From Bryobacterales bacterium (GTDB taxonomy: Bacteria; Acidobacteriota; Terriglobia; Bryobacterales; Bryobacteraceae): 64,000 nucleotides of DNA. The stretch spans positions 1 to 64,000 of the forward strand of contig PMUP01000068.1 in the NCBI GenBank assembly GCA_003166865.1, written 5' to 3'. Shown here piece by piece: positions 51,418 to 60,025 of the stretch. A program made the translations under genes and the position numbers. Position 1 is the stretch's first letter; each line of letters begins with the position of its first letter. The notes beneath the pieces are model-generated. The model made no database searches, had not been told where the DNA came from, and was given only the letters and a program-made list of their open reading frames with translations.

Positions 51418-53007
51418 GTGAAGCTTTGCCGGGAGGGCGTTTGGCGGGCGTTCGCCTGCTCGGTCTTTGTCTGCTTGCAATTGGCGGCAGCCACTCCGGC
51501 CGAGCAGTTGTTCCACCAGGCGCAGAAGGCGGAGCACGACGGCGAGATCGTCAAAGCCTATCTTCTTTATGCGGAGGCCGCGGCAGCCGACCCAACCAAT
51601 ATCGATTATTGGTCGCGAGCCCAGGCCTTGCGTCCCGCCGCCAGTCTGGTGGATGCTTCCCCGCCCAAGGTCGAATTTCCCAGTGACAAGATCGATCGAA
51701 CGCTGTTTGGACATATCGGCGCGGCGGATCTGGAAGCAGCCCGCAAACCGCTGCCGCCCCCCCAACTCGCGGCCGAACCGGGCCGCCGCGACTACGACCT
51801 TCAGGGCGACTCCAAGGCGCTTTGGGAACAGGTGGCCGCGGCGCTACATCTGAAAGTAGTGTTCGACTCTGACTACAAACCCACGCATGTATTCCGTTTT
51901 GAACTGACTGGCGCCGACTATCGTGACGCGCTGCGCGCGCTCGAGGCCGCCACCGACTCCTTCCTGGTTCCCATCAGCCAGCGCCTGATCTTCATCGCCA
52001 ACGACAGCACGCAGAAGCGCACGCAGTTCGAGCAAACGGCGGCCATAGCGGTGCCGTTCCCGGAAGCCACCAGCGTGCAAGAGCTCCAGGAGATCGCCAC
52101 CGGCATCCGCGGCGCGCTGGATTCGCAGAAGCTGACGGTGGACACCACGCAGCATTTGATTTTGATTCGCGACAGGGTCAGCAAGGTGCGGCTGGCCGAG
52201 AAGCTATTACAAGACTTGCTGCGTCCGCGGGCGGAAGTGTCCATCGAGGTTGAAATTCTGACCACGGATGTTTCGTCGTCGCTGAACTACGGGCTATCGC
52301 TGCCGACCTCGTATGCCATTACGACCTTCCTTACGCCTGCAAATCTGCTCAGCTACGTTCCGTCGGGCTTTACGAACTTCATGACGTTCGGAGGCGGCGC
52401 CAGCCTGATAGGCATTGGCATTACCAGCGCGTCGCTTTTCGCGACCGTAACCAATTCGCACAGCGAGAGCATTTTCAAAGCGCAGGTTGTCGCCGTGGAT
52501 GGCCAGCCCGCGAGTTTGCACGTCGGCGAGAAGTACCCGATCATGACCAGCGGTTATTTCGGAAATACGTCGAGTGGCGGTGGTACGGTGTACACGCCGC
52601 CGCCGACCATCAGTTTCGAGGACCTGGGGCTGCTGATCAAAGTGACGCCGCACGTGACCGGGGCCGGCGCAGTGTCTCTCGATCTGGACGCCGAGTTCAA
52701 GCAACTGGGCTCGACCAGTGCCAACGGCATTCCAGTGGTTGAGAACACCCAATATCAATCGAAGGTAGACATCGCGGGCGGCGAATGGGCCGTGCTGGCG
52801 GGCCTGATGACGAGACAGGAAGCCAGGAGCATCACTGGGATTCCGATTATCAGCCGCATTCCGCTGCTGCGGAACAACACCATCACCAAGGATGAGGGTG
52901 CGACGCTGATCGTGCTGAGGCCGCACGTGACTATCGCGCCACCATCGGAAACTCCGCCGTTGAAGGCGTGGGTGGGGAGCGAGACGCGCATGCCTCCCGA
53001 GTTGTAG
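51418..53007 (+). CDS. Secretin-family outer-membrane protein
   Basis: A 529-residue protein with a signal peptide and, in its C-terminal 250 residues, a secretin core: KVRLAEKLLQDLLRPRAEVSIEVEILTTDV, then VTNSHSESIFKAQVVAVDGQPASLHVGEKYPI, FEDLGLLIKVTPHV and GTPIISRIPLL-type GIPIISRIPLLRN. The middle carries an STN/N0-like domain. Such pores serve type II secretion or pili, usually with many partners that are absent here. GTG at 51418 fits the signal peptide; an ATG at 51331 would add a non-signal leader. Divergent from the AAA gene. Confidence 0.82.
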   Translation: MKLCREGVWRAFACSVFVCLQLAAATPAEQLFHQAQKAEHDGEIVKAYLLYAEAAAADPTNIDYWSRAQALRPAASLVDASPPKVEFPSDKIDRTLFGHIGAADLEAARKPLPPPQLAAEPGRRDYDLQGDSKALWEQVAAALHLKVVFDSDYKPTHVFRFELTGADYRDALRALEAATDSFLVPISQRLIFIANDSTQKRTQFEQTAAIAVPFPEATSVQELQEIATGIRGALDSQKLTVDTTQHLILIRDRVSKVRLAEKLLQDLLRPRAEVSIEVEILTTDVSSSLNYGLSLPTSYAITTFLTPANLLSYVPSGFTNFMTFGGGASLIGIGITSASLFATVTNSHSESIFKAQVVAVDGQPASLHVGEKYPIMTSGYFGNTSSGGGTVYTPPPTISFEDLGLLIKVTPHVTGAGAVSLDLDAEFKQLGSTSANGIPVVENTQYQSKVDIAGGEWAVLAGLMTRQEARSITGIPIISRIPLLRNNTITKDEGATLIVLRPHVTIAPPSETPPLKAWVGSETRMPPEL

Positions 53008-53029
53008 CCGAGTCCAGCGGCGCTTCCTT

Positions 53030-54068
53030 ATGTCGAAAATGCGAGACGATATCCACGAGCAGCCGGCCGTGCTCGAACGGACACTCCAGGCCAATCGCGG
53101 ACCGATCGAGGAATTGCGCGCCATCTTGCGGCGCGATCCTCCGCGCTTCATCATGTTGACCGCGCGCGGCACCTCCGACAACGCGGCGCAATTCGGGCGC
53201 TATTTGCTCGAAATCACCACCGGCATCCCGGTGACTCTCGCGGCTCCATCCATCTTCACGCTCTATCGGGCGCGGTTTCACTTCGAGGGCGTGTTGGTGA
53301 TCTCGATCTCGCAATCCGGCGAATCCACCGACACGAATCTGGTGCTGGAACGCGCCCACGACCAAGGCGCCCGCACGATCGGGATCACCAATGACGCCTC
53401 CAGCACGCTGACGCGCATTGCCGGACATGTGTTTCTGGTGCATGCCGGACGCGAGCAGGCGGTCGCGGCCACCAAGACATACACCGGTCAGTTGCTGCTG
53501 CTCTATCTGGTCGCTTATGCGCTGGGAGCGAGCATCGAGCTGGACGACCTGGCGCGCTTGCCTGAGTGGACTAGTAGAGCGCTCACGCTCGAACTCGACA
53601 TCGCACGCCGCGCCGAGCGCTATCGTTTCATGGACCATGCGGTCGTGCTGGGCCGCGGCTTGAACTACGCCACCGCGTTCGAATTCGCGCTGAAATTGAT
53701 GGAGACGTGCTACGTTGTGGCTGAGCGATTCTCGAGCGCCGACCTGCTGCACGGCCCCATCGCGATGCTCGAGGCATCGTTCCCGGCGTTCCTGTTCGCG
53801 CCTGCGGGCGTCACCTGGCCGGGCACGCGCGAAATGATAGCCAAGCTCACCGAGCTGCAAGCCGAATCCCTGATCGTAACCGACACGAACAACGTGGAAG
53901 CGGCACGCGACCGCCGAGCAATCGTGCTGCCGGTGGCGCTGGACGAGCTCTTCACGCCCATCCCCTACAATCGTTCCCGCGCAATTGTTCGCAGCGTCGC
54001 TGGCCGAGGAGAAGGGACTGAATCCGGATCAGCCGCGCGCGCTGAGCAAAGTCACGCGGACGATGTGA
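53030..54068 (+). CDS. SIS-domain sugar isomerase/deaminase (GlmS/AgaS-like), frameshifted near its 3' end
   Basis: A double-SIS protein. MLTARGTSDNAAQFGRYLLE, VISISQSGESTDTN, KTYTGQLLLLYLVAYALG and GRGLNYATAFEFALKLMETC match GlmS-type isomerases without the glutaminase domain. The frame runs normally to PIPY at 53968, then one extra A at about 53969 shifts it; in the +1 frame the family's usual end continues (IVPAQLFAASLAEEKG) and stops at 54068. Read unshifted, the product would run to 54157 with an unrelated tail. It may be a real mutation or an assembly error; the sugar is unknown. Confidence 0.82.
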
Positions 54069-54104
54069 GCTTGCGTTGCGACCTTCGCCGGGCTACGGTG
54101 TGGT

Positions 54105-54325
54105 ATGGGCGAGCTGAAGAAAGACGACACCAATCACTCGGCTCCGATCCTCGATGAGGAAGACGAAGCAACCCTGGCGGCCATCGACCGGGGCATCCAA
54201 TCCGCGGACGAGGGCCGCGTTCCCCCTGGAAGAAGTCCGCCAGCGAATGCACCGGTGGCTTACAAAATCCTCTTTACCGAAGACGCGCTGAGTGATCTAG
54301 AAGGTGGTCTGAAAAGGCATATTCA
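54105..54325 (+). pseudogene. Fused remnant of a ParD-like antitoxin and ParE/RelE-like toxin
   Basis: From the ATG at 54105 the antitoxin reads to AIDRGIQSADEGRVP, then an extra C in the CCCCC run near 54226 shifts into the toxin frame VAYKILFTEDALSDLEG. In the other frame the antitoxin would continue LEEVRQRMHRWLTKSS. The toxin is cut after about 18 residues by a copy of the dispersed repeat that starts at about 54308. Neither partner is intact. A broken toxin-antitoxin module is the best reading. Confidence 0.65.
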
Positions 54326-54400
54326 GCCACCGATTAACGCAGATACACAAAGATAGGAATTTCGTTTCTAATCCGTGTTGATCGGCGTTTATCTGTGGCT
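54308..54400. repeat. Dispersed inverted repeat, copy 3
   Basis: Left arm GCCACCGATTAACGCAGAT (from 54326) and right arm ATCGGCGTTTATCTGTGGC (to 54400) are inverted repeats. The CTGAAAAGG...TTCAGCCAC flank shared with copy 2 begins at 54308. It truncates the ParE-like remnant on its left and ends 2 nt before the ThiG stop codon on its right. Confidence 0.75.
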
Positions 54401-54402
54401 AA

Positions 54403-55179
54403 CTACCGCACGACGCCGGCCAGCGGACTGCTTGCGCTGGCGTACAGCTTCTTCGGCATGCGTCCCGCCAGATACGCCAAGCGACCGGCCTGGACACCCA
54501 GCTGCATGGCTTCCGCCATCTTCTCGGAATCTTCCGCCTCGGCGATAGCGGTGTTCATCAACACGCCTTCGAACCCGAGTTCCATTGCGATGGCCGCGTC
54601 CGACGCCGTTCCGACGCCCGCATCGACGATCAGCGGCACCTCGGTAATGGTCTCGCGCAGAATCCGCAGATTGGTGGTGTTCTGAATGCCGAGGCCGGAT
54701 CCGATGGGCGCACCCAACGGCATCACCGCCGCGGCGCCCGCGTCGATCAGCTTGCGCGCGTTCACCAGATCGTCGTTGGTGTAGGGCAGGACGACGAAAC
54801 CCTCGCGAGCCAGCACGCGCGTGGCTTCGATCAAGCCTTGATTGTCGGGGAACAGCGTTTTCTGATCGCCGATCACTTCCAGCTTCACCCAATTCGAAAG
54901 ACCGACTTCGCGTCCCAGCCGCGCCGTGCGAATGGCTTCCTCGGCGTTGTAGCAGCCGGCCGTGTTCGGAAGGATGAAAATTTTGGAGCGGTCGATGTAG
55001 TCGATCAGCGACTCCTTGGACCGATCCGTGAGATTCACACGCCGCACCGCCACCGTCACCACCTCGGCGCCGGATGCCTGATGGCAGCGCGCCATTTCCT
55101 GGAAGCTGCGGTATTTGCCAGTGCCGACGAACAGCCGCGAATGAAAGTCGCGATCCGCGATGCGAAGTACGTCCGGCAT
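54403..55179 (-). CDS. thiG: Thiazole synthase ThiG
   Basis: A 258-residue barrel enzyme forming the thiazole of thiamine from deoxyxylulose phosphate, thiocarboxylated ThiS and an iminoacetate. [51 protein letters not shown] (catalytic Lys) and [15 protein letters not shown] are all canonical. ThiS and other thiamine genes are not in the window, and no TPP riboswitch precedes it. AGGG lies upstream of the ATG. Linked only loosely to the exported ThDP enzymes. Confidence 0.97.
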   Translation of the reverse strand: MPDVLRIADRDFHSRLFVGTGKYRSFQEMARCHQASGAEVVTVAVRRVNLTDRSKESLIDYIDRSKIFILPNTAGCYNAEEAIRTARLGREVGLSNWVKLEVIGDQKTLFPDNQGLIEATRVLAREGFVVLPYTNDDLVNARKLIDAGAAAVMPLGAPIGSGLGIQNTTNLRILRETITEVPLIVDAGVGTASDAAIAMELGFEGVLMNTAIAEAEDSEKMAEAMQLGVQAGRLAYLAGRMPKKLYASASSPLAGVVR

Positions 55180-55223
55180 ACTGCCCTCATTCTATCGCAA
55201 GGGTCGCCGACGACACCGCGAGC

Positions 55224-55853
55224 TCACGCACGCGGCTCGGGATGAAGCAGGCGCCGCAGACGATCCCGCCAGGAATACCGCAGAATACCGCGCCGATTCA
55301 TAGCCTGGTGTTGCCAGCCATCCGGTCCGAGGTCGCATTCCCGAATCTTCCGGAAGAAGGCTGTTCGAACGGCCACTTCTTCCAGGACCATGGATGATTC
55401 CATGCGCATGAACCGAACCAGTTCGTAGACCGAGGGGATCTGGATGTCGTCCAGAACCACCCAGCCTCCCACTCTGACCTGCGGAAACAGATATGCAAAC
55501 TCCAGTTGCGGAAGAGGATACGCATGCGGCCCATCCAGCAGCGCCACATCCAAGCGACCCGCAAAGGGATGCAGGGGAAGGGTGCGCCTGGTTTCGCCTT
55601 CGACGAAAACCACGCTGTCCGGCCGGAAGTCAGCATACTGACGAAGCCCGGTAATGGTCCGCTCCTTGCCCTCAATCGCGAAAGCGGTGTGATGTTTACT
55701 AATGTGAGATAAAACAATGGTGCTACCGCCGCAGCCAGTCTCGGCAGAAAACTGAAAGGGTCCGCGTTTCGCTAGAGCCTCGAGAGCCGGCGGAGCCATG
55801 GCATCCCAAGGATGAAATTGAAGCGCACGGGCAATGAGTCCGTGGTCGGACAT
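55224..55853 (-). CDS. SAM-dependent methyltransferase-like protein (Methyltransf_24 type)
   Basis: A 209-residue protein. FQFSAETGCGGSTIVLSHISK resembles the SAM-binding first strand, FAIEGKER the second, and DVALLDGPHAYPLPQLEF with GGWVVLDDIQIP match the Methyltransf_24 pattern in which an Asp-rich loop binds metal. The ATG at 55853 lacks a clear ribosome site. It stands 44 nt upstream of thiG on the same strand. The acceptor is not known. Confidence 0.75.
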   Translation of the reverse strand: MSDHGLIARALQFHPWDAMAPPALEALAKRGPFQFSAETGCGGSTIVLSHISKHHTAFAIEGKERTITGLRQYADFRPDSVVFVEGETRRTLPLHPFAGRLDVALLDGPHAYPLPQLEFAYLFPQVRVGGWVVLDDIQIPSVYELVRFMRMESSMVLEEVAVRTAFFRKIRECDLGPDGWQHQAMNRRGILRYSWRDRLRRLLHPEPRA

Positions 55854-55872
55854 GGGTCTGGTTGCGGCGGAT

Positions 55873-56445
55873 CTAACGACTCGACGGGGTTGACGCTGCT
55901 GACGCCGGCGTGTTCCGGGGCGGAATGTCGTCGACGATCTCGCGCTTCGAAAACTTCCAATGTCCGTCCTCGCGCTTCAAGATGTCCTCGTAGTGCCCGG
56001 CACCCGCCACCACGGACTTGCAATCCCTGGTAACGATGGTCTGCCAATAGGCCTGGTCGGTAGCCATGTCTCCATTGATCTGGAGGGTCAGGTTGTTCAC
56101 CACGTGCTCGGTTCTGTGCCCGCCGGGCGGAACAGGGCACGGCGACGGAGTGGCCGAGGCAGCCGGCGCGGGAGTTGGCCGCGCGCTGAAGTATTCCTGG
56201 ATCGCGGCGGGACCGGTACGCTTGGTGCTCCCGCCACCCATGATGAGCGTGCCATCCTTTGCGAAGAGCGCCGCGTAAGCGACCCAATCGCCCGAGTCCA
56301 GCGCTCTCGGGTAGTCGCCCATCAATAGCTGCTCGATCGCCTGGCGATCCTCAATCTTTTGCAGGCGAGCGGTCGCAGAGTCCGCGCCGAATGCGCTGCC
56401 GAACGTAACTAGACTAAGAACCGCCAGTGCGGTAAGGCCATTCAT
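55873..56445 (-). CDS. Secreted SnoaL/NTF2-like protein
   Basis: A 190-residue protein with a signal peptide (1-21) and an NTF2-like cone fold: RLQKIEDRQAIEQLLMGDYPRALDSGDWVAYAALFAKDGTLIMGG, then a Pro/Ala-rich insert near residues 90-115, and GHYEDILKREDGHWKFSKREI at the end. A strong AGGAGGT precedes the ATG at 56445. Such proteins bind small molecules or catalyse isomerisations or hydrolyses; this one is unassigned. It is in the same orientation as the PDLSGVW protein upstream. Confidence 0.82.
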   Translation of the reverse strand: MNGLTALAVLSLVTFGSAFGADSATARLQKIEDRQAIEQLLMGDYPRALDSGDWVAYAALFAKDGTLIMGGGSTKRTGPAAIQEYFSARPTPAPAASATPSPCPVPPGGHRTEHVVNNLTLQINGDMATDQAYWQTIVTRDCKSVVAGAGHYEDILKREDGHWKFSKREIVDDIPPRNTPASAASTPSSR

Positions 56446-56491
56446 GACGTACCTCCTATGTTGTGTTTCCCGACCGCTCGTCATCATACAA

Positions 56492-57517
56492 CTACTTGCC
56501 TACCAGGTGCTCTGGCCGGTTGTTCTCGCAGACGTACTCGAGCAACTCCTCCTGTGGAGCCAGGTCAAGTTTCACGTTCATACGGAACGGCTTCACAAAC
56601 GCCCCAGGATCCTCGAAGGTTACCACCGCTTCCATGTGGCCAAAATTCACGCGCCGGTAGCGCTCAGTCATGTGCAGCATCTCGGTGTGCGGCAACGGGC
56701 CTCCGCCGAGGCCGCCTAACCAGCTCCGGTCGTTGAAGCCGACCGTGTCCACAACCAGCACGTCGCCCTGCCACTTGGCGATCGAGTGTCCCATCCATGT
56801 TGGATCCCAATTTGACGGGTGGCCCCGTCCGTCGAGAAAAACCTGACGAAAGCCCGGGGCGTCCTCAAAAAGGATCACCAGGAGCGAAGGAGTTTGGACG
56901 AACTTGGCCATAAACGGCGCCGTACTTCCGGGCGCGGGCGGTGGACCCGGAAGACAGTGGTTATGAGGAGCGTCCTTTCCGTTGTTCTGTTGCCGTTCCT
57001 CGATCAGCGCGGCGGCCCAAGGCAATGCCTCGGGCGTTTCCGGATACGGGTCGTCGGTGGCGACCCAGACGCCCGATAAATCCGGCTTTCCGCCAGCCAG
57101 GCGAGGCACGGGGCGGGACTGAACTTTCGCTCGCTTCCGCATGGCCTGCGCCAGCCTGCCTGGATCGTCTCCCAAGGTGGTCCCGTTGACTGTTTCTACG
57201 AGCCTGATGTCGAGTTGTGCGGCTTTGCCCGCCTCGAGCGAGACGTCTCGTGCGATCCGTTTGTACGCGCAGCACGGCATCACGATCGAGAATTCGTAGT
57301 TTCCGGCAGCCAGACCGGTGAGCGTATAGCTGCCATCCGACTTACTGCTGGTGCGCGCCAGGGCGCCGGTCGCCTGGTTTTTTAGCTGGATGGGCGCCTC
57401 GGCTTTAGTCGCGCCGTTCGGATCTGATATCGTGCCGCTAAGCGAGGCTTGGTTGTTCTGCGCGGCCGAAGGTCCGAGGAATGCCAGTGAGCAGACCACC
57501 AACATGAGCCGGGACAT
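56492..57517 (-). CDS. Secreted CarboxypepD_reg-like/'PDLSGVW' protein (copy 2)
   Basis: A 341-residue exported protein. After a signal peptide (1-20) comes an Ig-like carboxypeptidase-regulatory domain (ASLSGTISDPNGATKAEAPI to about residue 105), then the domain shared with the gene at 29894: GKPDLSGVWVATDDP, VFLDGRGHPSNWDPTWMGHS, IAKWQGDVLVVDTVGFNDR and HTEMLHMTERYRRVNFG. Thus one paralogue has gained a binding module the other lacks. Start ATG at 57517; ATG 57505 is also possible. Function unknown. Confidence 0.75.
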   Translation of the reverse strand: MSRLMLVVCSLAFLGPSAAQNNQASLSGTISDPNGATKAEAPIQLKNQATGALARTSSKSDGSYTLTGLAAGNYEFSIVMPCCAYKRIARDVSLEAGKAAQLDIRLVETVNGTTLGDDPGRLAQAMRKRAKVQSRPVPRLAGGKPDLSGVWVATDDPYPETPEALPWAAALIEERQQNNGKDAPHNHCLPGPPPAPGSTAPFMAKFVQTPSLLVILFEDAPGFRQVFLDGRGHPSNWDPTWMGHSIAKWQGDVLVVDTVGFNDRSWLGGLGGGPLPHTEMLHMTERYRRVNFGHMEAVVTFEDPGAFVKPFRMNVKLDLAPQEELLEYVCENNRPEHLVGK

Positions 57518-57719
57518 CACCCGAGCGTATCACGCCGTGGTCATCGGGCCCGGTGCTTCCACCTACTCTGGCCTGTCGAAATCCCTTATCCCCTAGGGCG
57601 CTTCGGCCGAGCTTCCTAAGCGAAACCGCTCCTCTTAAGTAAGCGCATGCGGCCTAGTTGCCACGCCGCCGCCGGTCGATACAATCGCTTGCGGCAGTGA
57701 CCGCCCGGGAGCAATTGTT

Positions 57720-58433
57720 TTGTACCTGGCCCAACTCTTTCGCGCCAATCCGCTGATGGCGCTCGCCTTATTGATTTGCCTCGCCACCATACTGTGGTGC
57801 ATCCTGCTGATCCGGCGACAGCGCGGCAGCGTCGACAAGGTCCTTACGGGCCTGCTCGGCCTCATCGCGATTTACGAATCGCTGCGGATATTGAAGGACT
57901 CCGGCTTCGCCATGTTCGCACACTTCCACATGCTGGAAGGCTGGGTGGATTTCATCAGCGCCTGTCTCTACATGGTGGCCGCTTTGATTCTGAAAACGTC
58001 CAGCTTGGATCGCGCGGCCACCAAGGTTCATCTGCGGCTGATGGAAGCCGGCGAAAAGCCGAGAGATCCGGCCAACGCCGCAATCGCTTCGGTGGCGGAG
58101 CTGCGCCATCCTCTGGTGGAGGCTTCGCCGCTCGCAATGTTCGCGATCGACCAACGGGGCGCCGTCACCTATTGCAACCCGGCCGCGGAAATGCTGACCG
58201 GCTGGACTCGCGGCGAACTGGTGGGCCATCAACTTCCGTTCGATCCCCAGGGGCCCATCCAAGGCAAGAACGGACATACCATCGAATGCGCCGTTTGGAC
58301 CGCTCCCATTAGCACACTCCACGGACCACCACGCGGCAAGGTAATCGTCGCCGCCGGAAGCAGCGCGTTGCGCGACGCCGGTCTGAAGTGGTCCGCATCT
58401 TCCGCAACCGCCGCGATTGCCCTGCGGCGCTAG
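57720..58433 (+). CDS. Membrane PAS-domain protein without output domain
   Basis: A 237-residue protein with two to three N-terminal membrane helices and a C-terminal PAS domain: VEASPLAMFAIDQRGAVTYCNPAAEMLTGWTRGELVGHQLPF. No kinase, GGDEF or other output domain follows; it stops shortly after the PAS fold. TTG at 57720 is 8 nt after GGGAGC; a later ATG is possible. It may pass its signal through a partner not seen here or may be a truncated kinase. Confidence 0.72.
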   Translation: MYLAQLFRANPLMALALLICLATILWCILLIRRQRGSVDKVLTGLLGLIAIYESLRILKDSGFAMFAHFHMLEGWVDFISACLYMVAALILKTSSLDRAATKVHLRLMEAGEKPRDPANAAIASVAELRHPLVEASPLAMFAIDQRGAVTYCNPAAEMLTGWTRGELVGHQLPFDPQGPIQGKNGHTIECAVWTAPISTLHGPPRGKVIVAAGSSALRDAGLKWSASSATAAIALRR

Positions 58434-58517
58434 TGTTCTGAATCAGAAAATTCGCCATACAAAGCGACCAGCGGTCGCCCGCGGACCAGGGGTCTACCCC
58501 ACTATAAAGAACCCGTT

Positions 58518-58526
58518 TGCTAAGAT
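58518..58526 (+). promoter_or_regulatory. Extended -10 promoter of infA
   Basis: TGC followed by TAAGAT forms an extended -10 about 33 nt upstream of the infA ATG, leaving room for a strong ribosome site. The -35 is not obvious. Confidence 0.4.
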
Positions 58527-58559
58527 ACCTATGGCAGAAAATCTTGATGAAGGAGGAGG

Positions 58560-58778
58560 ATGAGTAAGGAAGACAGCATTGAAGTTACTGGAACCGTAGT
58601 CGAAAAATTTCCGAGCGGCCTGTTCAGCGTGGAGTTGGATCAGGATCGCAAGGTGTTGGCGCATCTGGCCGGCAAGCTGCGCCGCAATCGTATTCGTGTG
58701 TTGGCCGGCGATCGAGTCACCCTCGAGCTTTCGCCCTACGATTTAACGAAGGGGCGAATCACCTACCGGCACAAGTAG
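58560..58778 (+). CDS. infA: Translation initiation factor IF-1
   Basis: A 72-residue OB-fold protein. [66 protein letters not shown] is standard IF-1, binding the 30S A site during initiation. GGAGGAGG lies directly before the ATG, one of the strongest ribosome sites here. It is not beside the ribosomal-protein genes where it often lies. Confidence 0.97.
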   Translation: MSKEDSIEVTGTVVEKFPSGLFSVELDQDRKVLAHLAGKLRRNRIRVLAGDRVTLELSPYDLTKGRITYRHK

Positions 58779-58804
58779 ACGACTTCCACTCAGCGCCCCT
58801 GCTG

Positions 58805-59929
58805 ATGCACAAGATCCTGTTGATCTTCGGTACCCGGCCGGAGGCGATCAAGCTCTGCCCGGTGATTCGCGGTCTGCGCGAACATCCCAGCAAATTCGAT
58901 GTCAGAGTGTGCGTCACCGCGCAGCATCGCGAGATGCTCGACCAGGTGCTGGAGGCTTTCCAAGTACAGCCGGATCACGACTTGGACCTGATGCTGCCCG
59001 GCCAAACGCTGTTTCAATCCACCTCGCGGATTCTGGCCGGACTCGAGCCGGTTCTGCGCGCGGAAAAGCCGGCGATGGTGATGGTGCAAGGCGACACTAC
59101 AACTACGTTGTGCGGCGCGCTGGCGGCGTTCTATTCAGGCATTCCCGTGGCTCACGTGGAAGCGGGCCTCCGCACGCATGACATGCGGCAGCCGTTTCCC
59201 GAAGAGATGAACCGGGTGCTGGCGTCGCATCTCACTGCTTTGCATTTCGCGGCCACGGAAATGGCCGCCCAGAACCTGCGCGATGAGGGCGTCGCGGCCG
59301 ATTCGATTCACGTCACGGGGAACACTGGAATCGACGCCGTGCTGTTCGTGCGCGAGGCTTTGGAACAAAGCACGCTGCGCGGGCGCGAGTGGCCCGAGTT
59401 GGACGTTTCAAAGAAGCTCATCGTAGTCACCGCGCATCGCCGGGAAAGTTTTGGCGACGGATTTGGCCGCATCTGCCGCGCGCTGGCTAAGATCGCCGAT
59501 CGCGGCGACGTGCAATTGGTGTATCCGGTACATCCGAATCCCAATGTGCAGGATCCGGTGCAGCGCTATTTGGCCACCCATCCGAACGTGATTCTAATTG
59601 CCCCGCTGAGCTACGTGCCGTTCGTCGATTTGATGCGGCGCGCGTACCTGCTGATCACCGATTCGGGCGGGATTCAGGAAGAAGGGCCGTCGCTTGGAAA
59701 ACCGATTCTGGTGCTTCGCGAGAAGACTGAGCGGCCCGAAGCCGTGACGGCGGGCACCGTGAAGCTGGTTGGAACCGATGAAGGCCGCATTGTCCGCGAG
59801 GCTACGACTCTGCTGGACAACCGTGAGGCATATAACCAGATGTCTCGCGTTCACAACCCTTACGGGGATGGCCGGGCCAGCGCACGCATTGCCGGTCTAA
59901 TTCATTCATTCCTCACCGCAAACTCTTGA
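58805..59929 (+). CDS. wecB: UDP-N-acetylglucosamine 2-epimerase (non-hydrolysing)
   Basis: A 374-residue enzyme interconverting UDP-GlcNAc and UDP-ManNAc for surface polysaccharide synthesis. LLIFGTRPEAIKLCPVIRGL, VMVQGDTTTTLCGALAAFY, HVEAGLRTHDMRQPFPEEMNR and ITDSGGIQEEGPSLGKP are canonical. It starts 26 nt after infA and could be co-transcribed. No other polysaccharide genes are adjacent. Confidence 0.95.
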   Translation: MHKILLIFGTRPEAIKLCPVIRGLREHPSKFDVRVCVTAQHREMLDQVLEAFQVQPDHDLDLMLPGQTLFQSTSRILAGLEPVLRAEKPAMVMVQGDTTTTLCGALAAFYSGIPVAHVEAGLRTHDMRQPFPEEMNRVLASHLTALHFAATEMAAQNLRDEGVAADSIHVTGNTGIDAVLFVREALEQSTLRGREWPELDVSKKLIVVTAHRRESFGDGFGRICRALAKIADRGDVQLVYPVHPNPNVQDPVQRYLATHPNVILIAPLSYVPFVDLMRRAYLLITDSGGIQEEGPSLGKPILVLREKTERPEAVTAGTVKLVGTDEGRIVREATTLLDNREAYNQMSRVHNPYGDGRASARIAGLIHSFLTANS

Positions 59930-60025
59930 GCGAAAAGCTCTCTAAATAGCCGATTTGCGGGCGGCAAAAGCGGCTCGTTAAGCAATTTTAGTTCCATAAT
60001 TGTGCGAGGGGTCGATTTTATTCAT

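Noticed and set aside
55180-55223. Search for a TPP riboswitch upstream of thiG
   Set aside because: The 44-nt gap has no CUGAGA-type or other conserved element and is too short.
59930-60025. AGCCG...CGGCT potential stem after wecB
   Set aside because: Only five base pairs with a long loop and no T-run; not called as a terminator.
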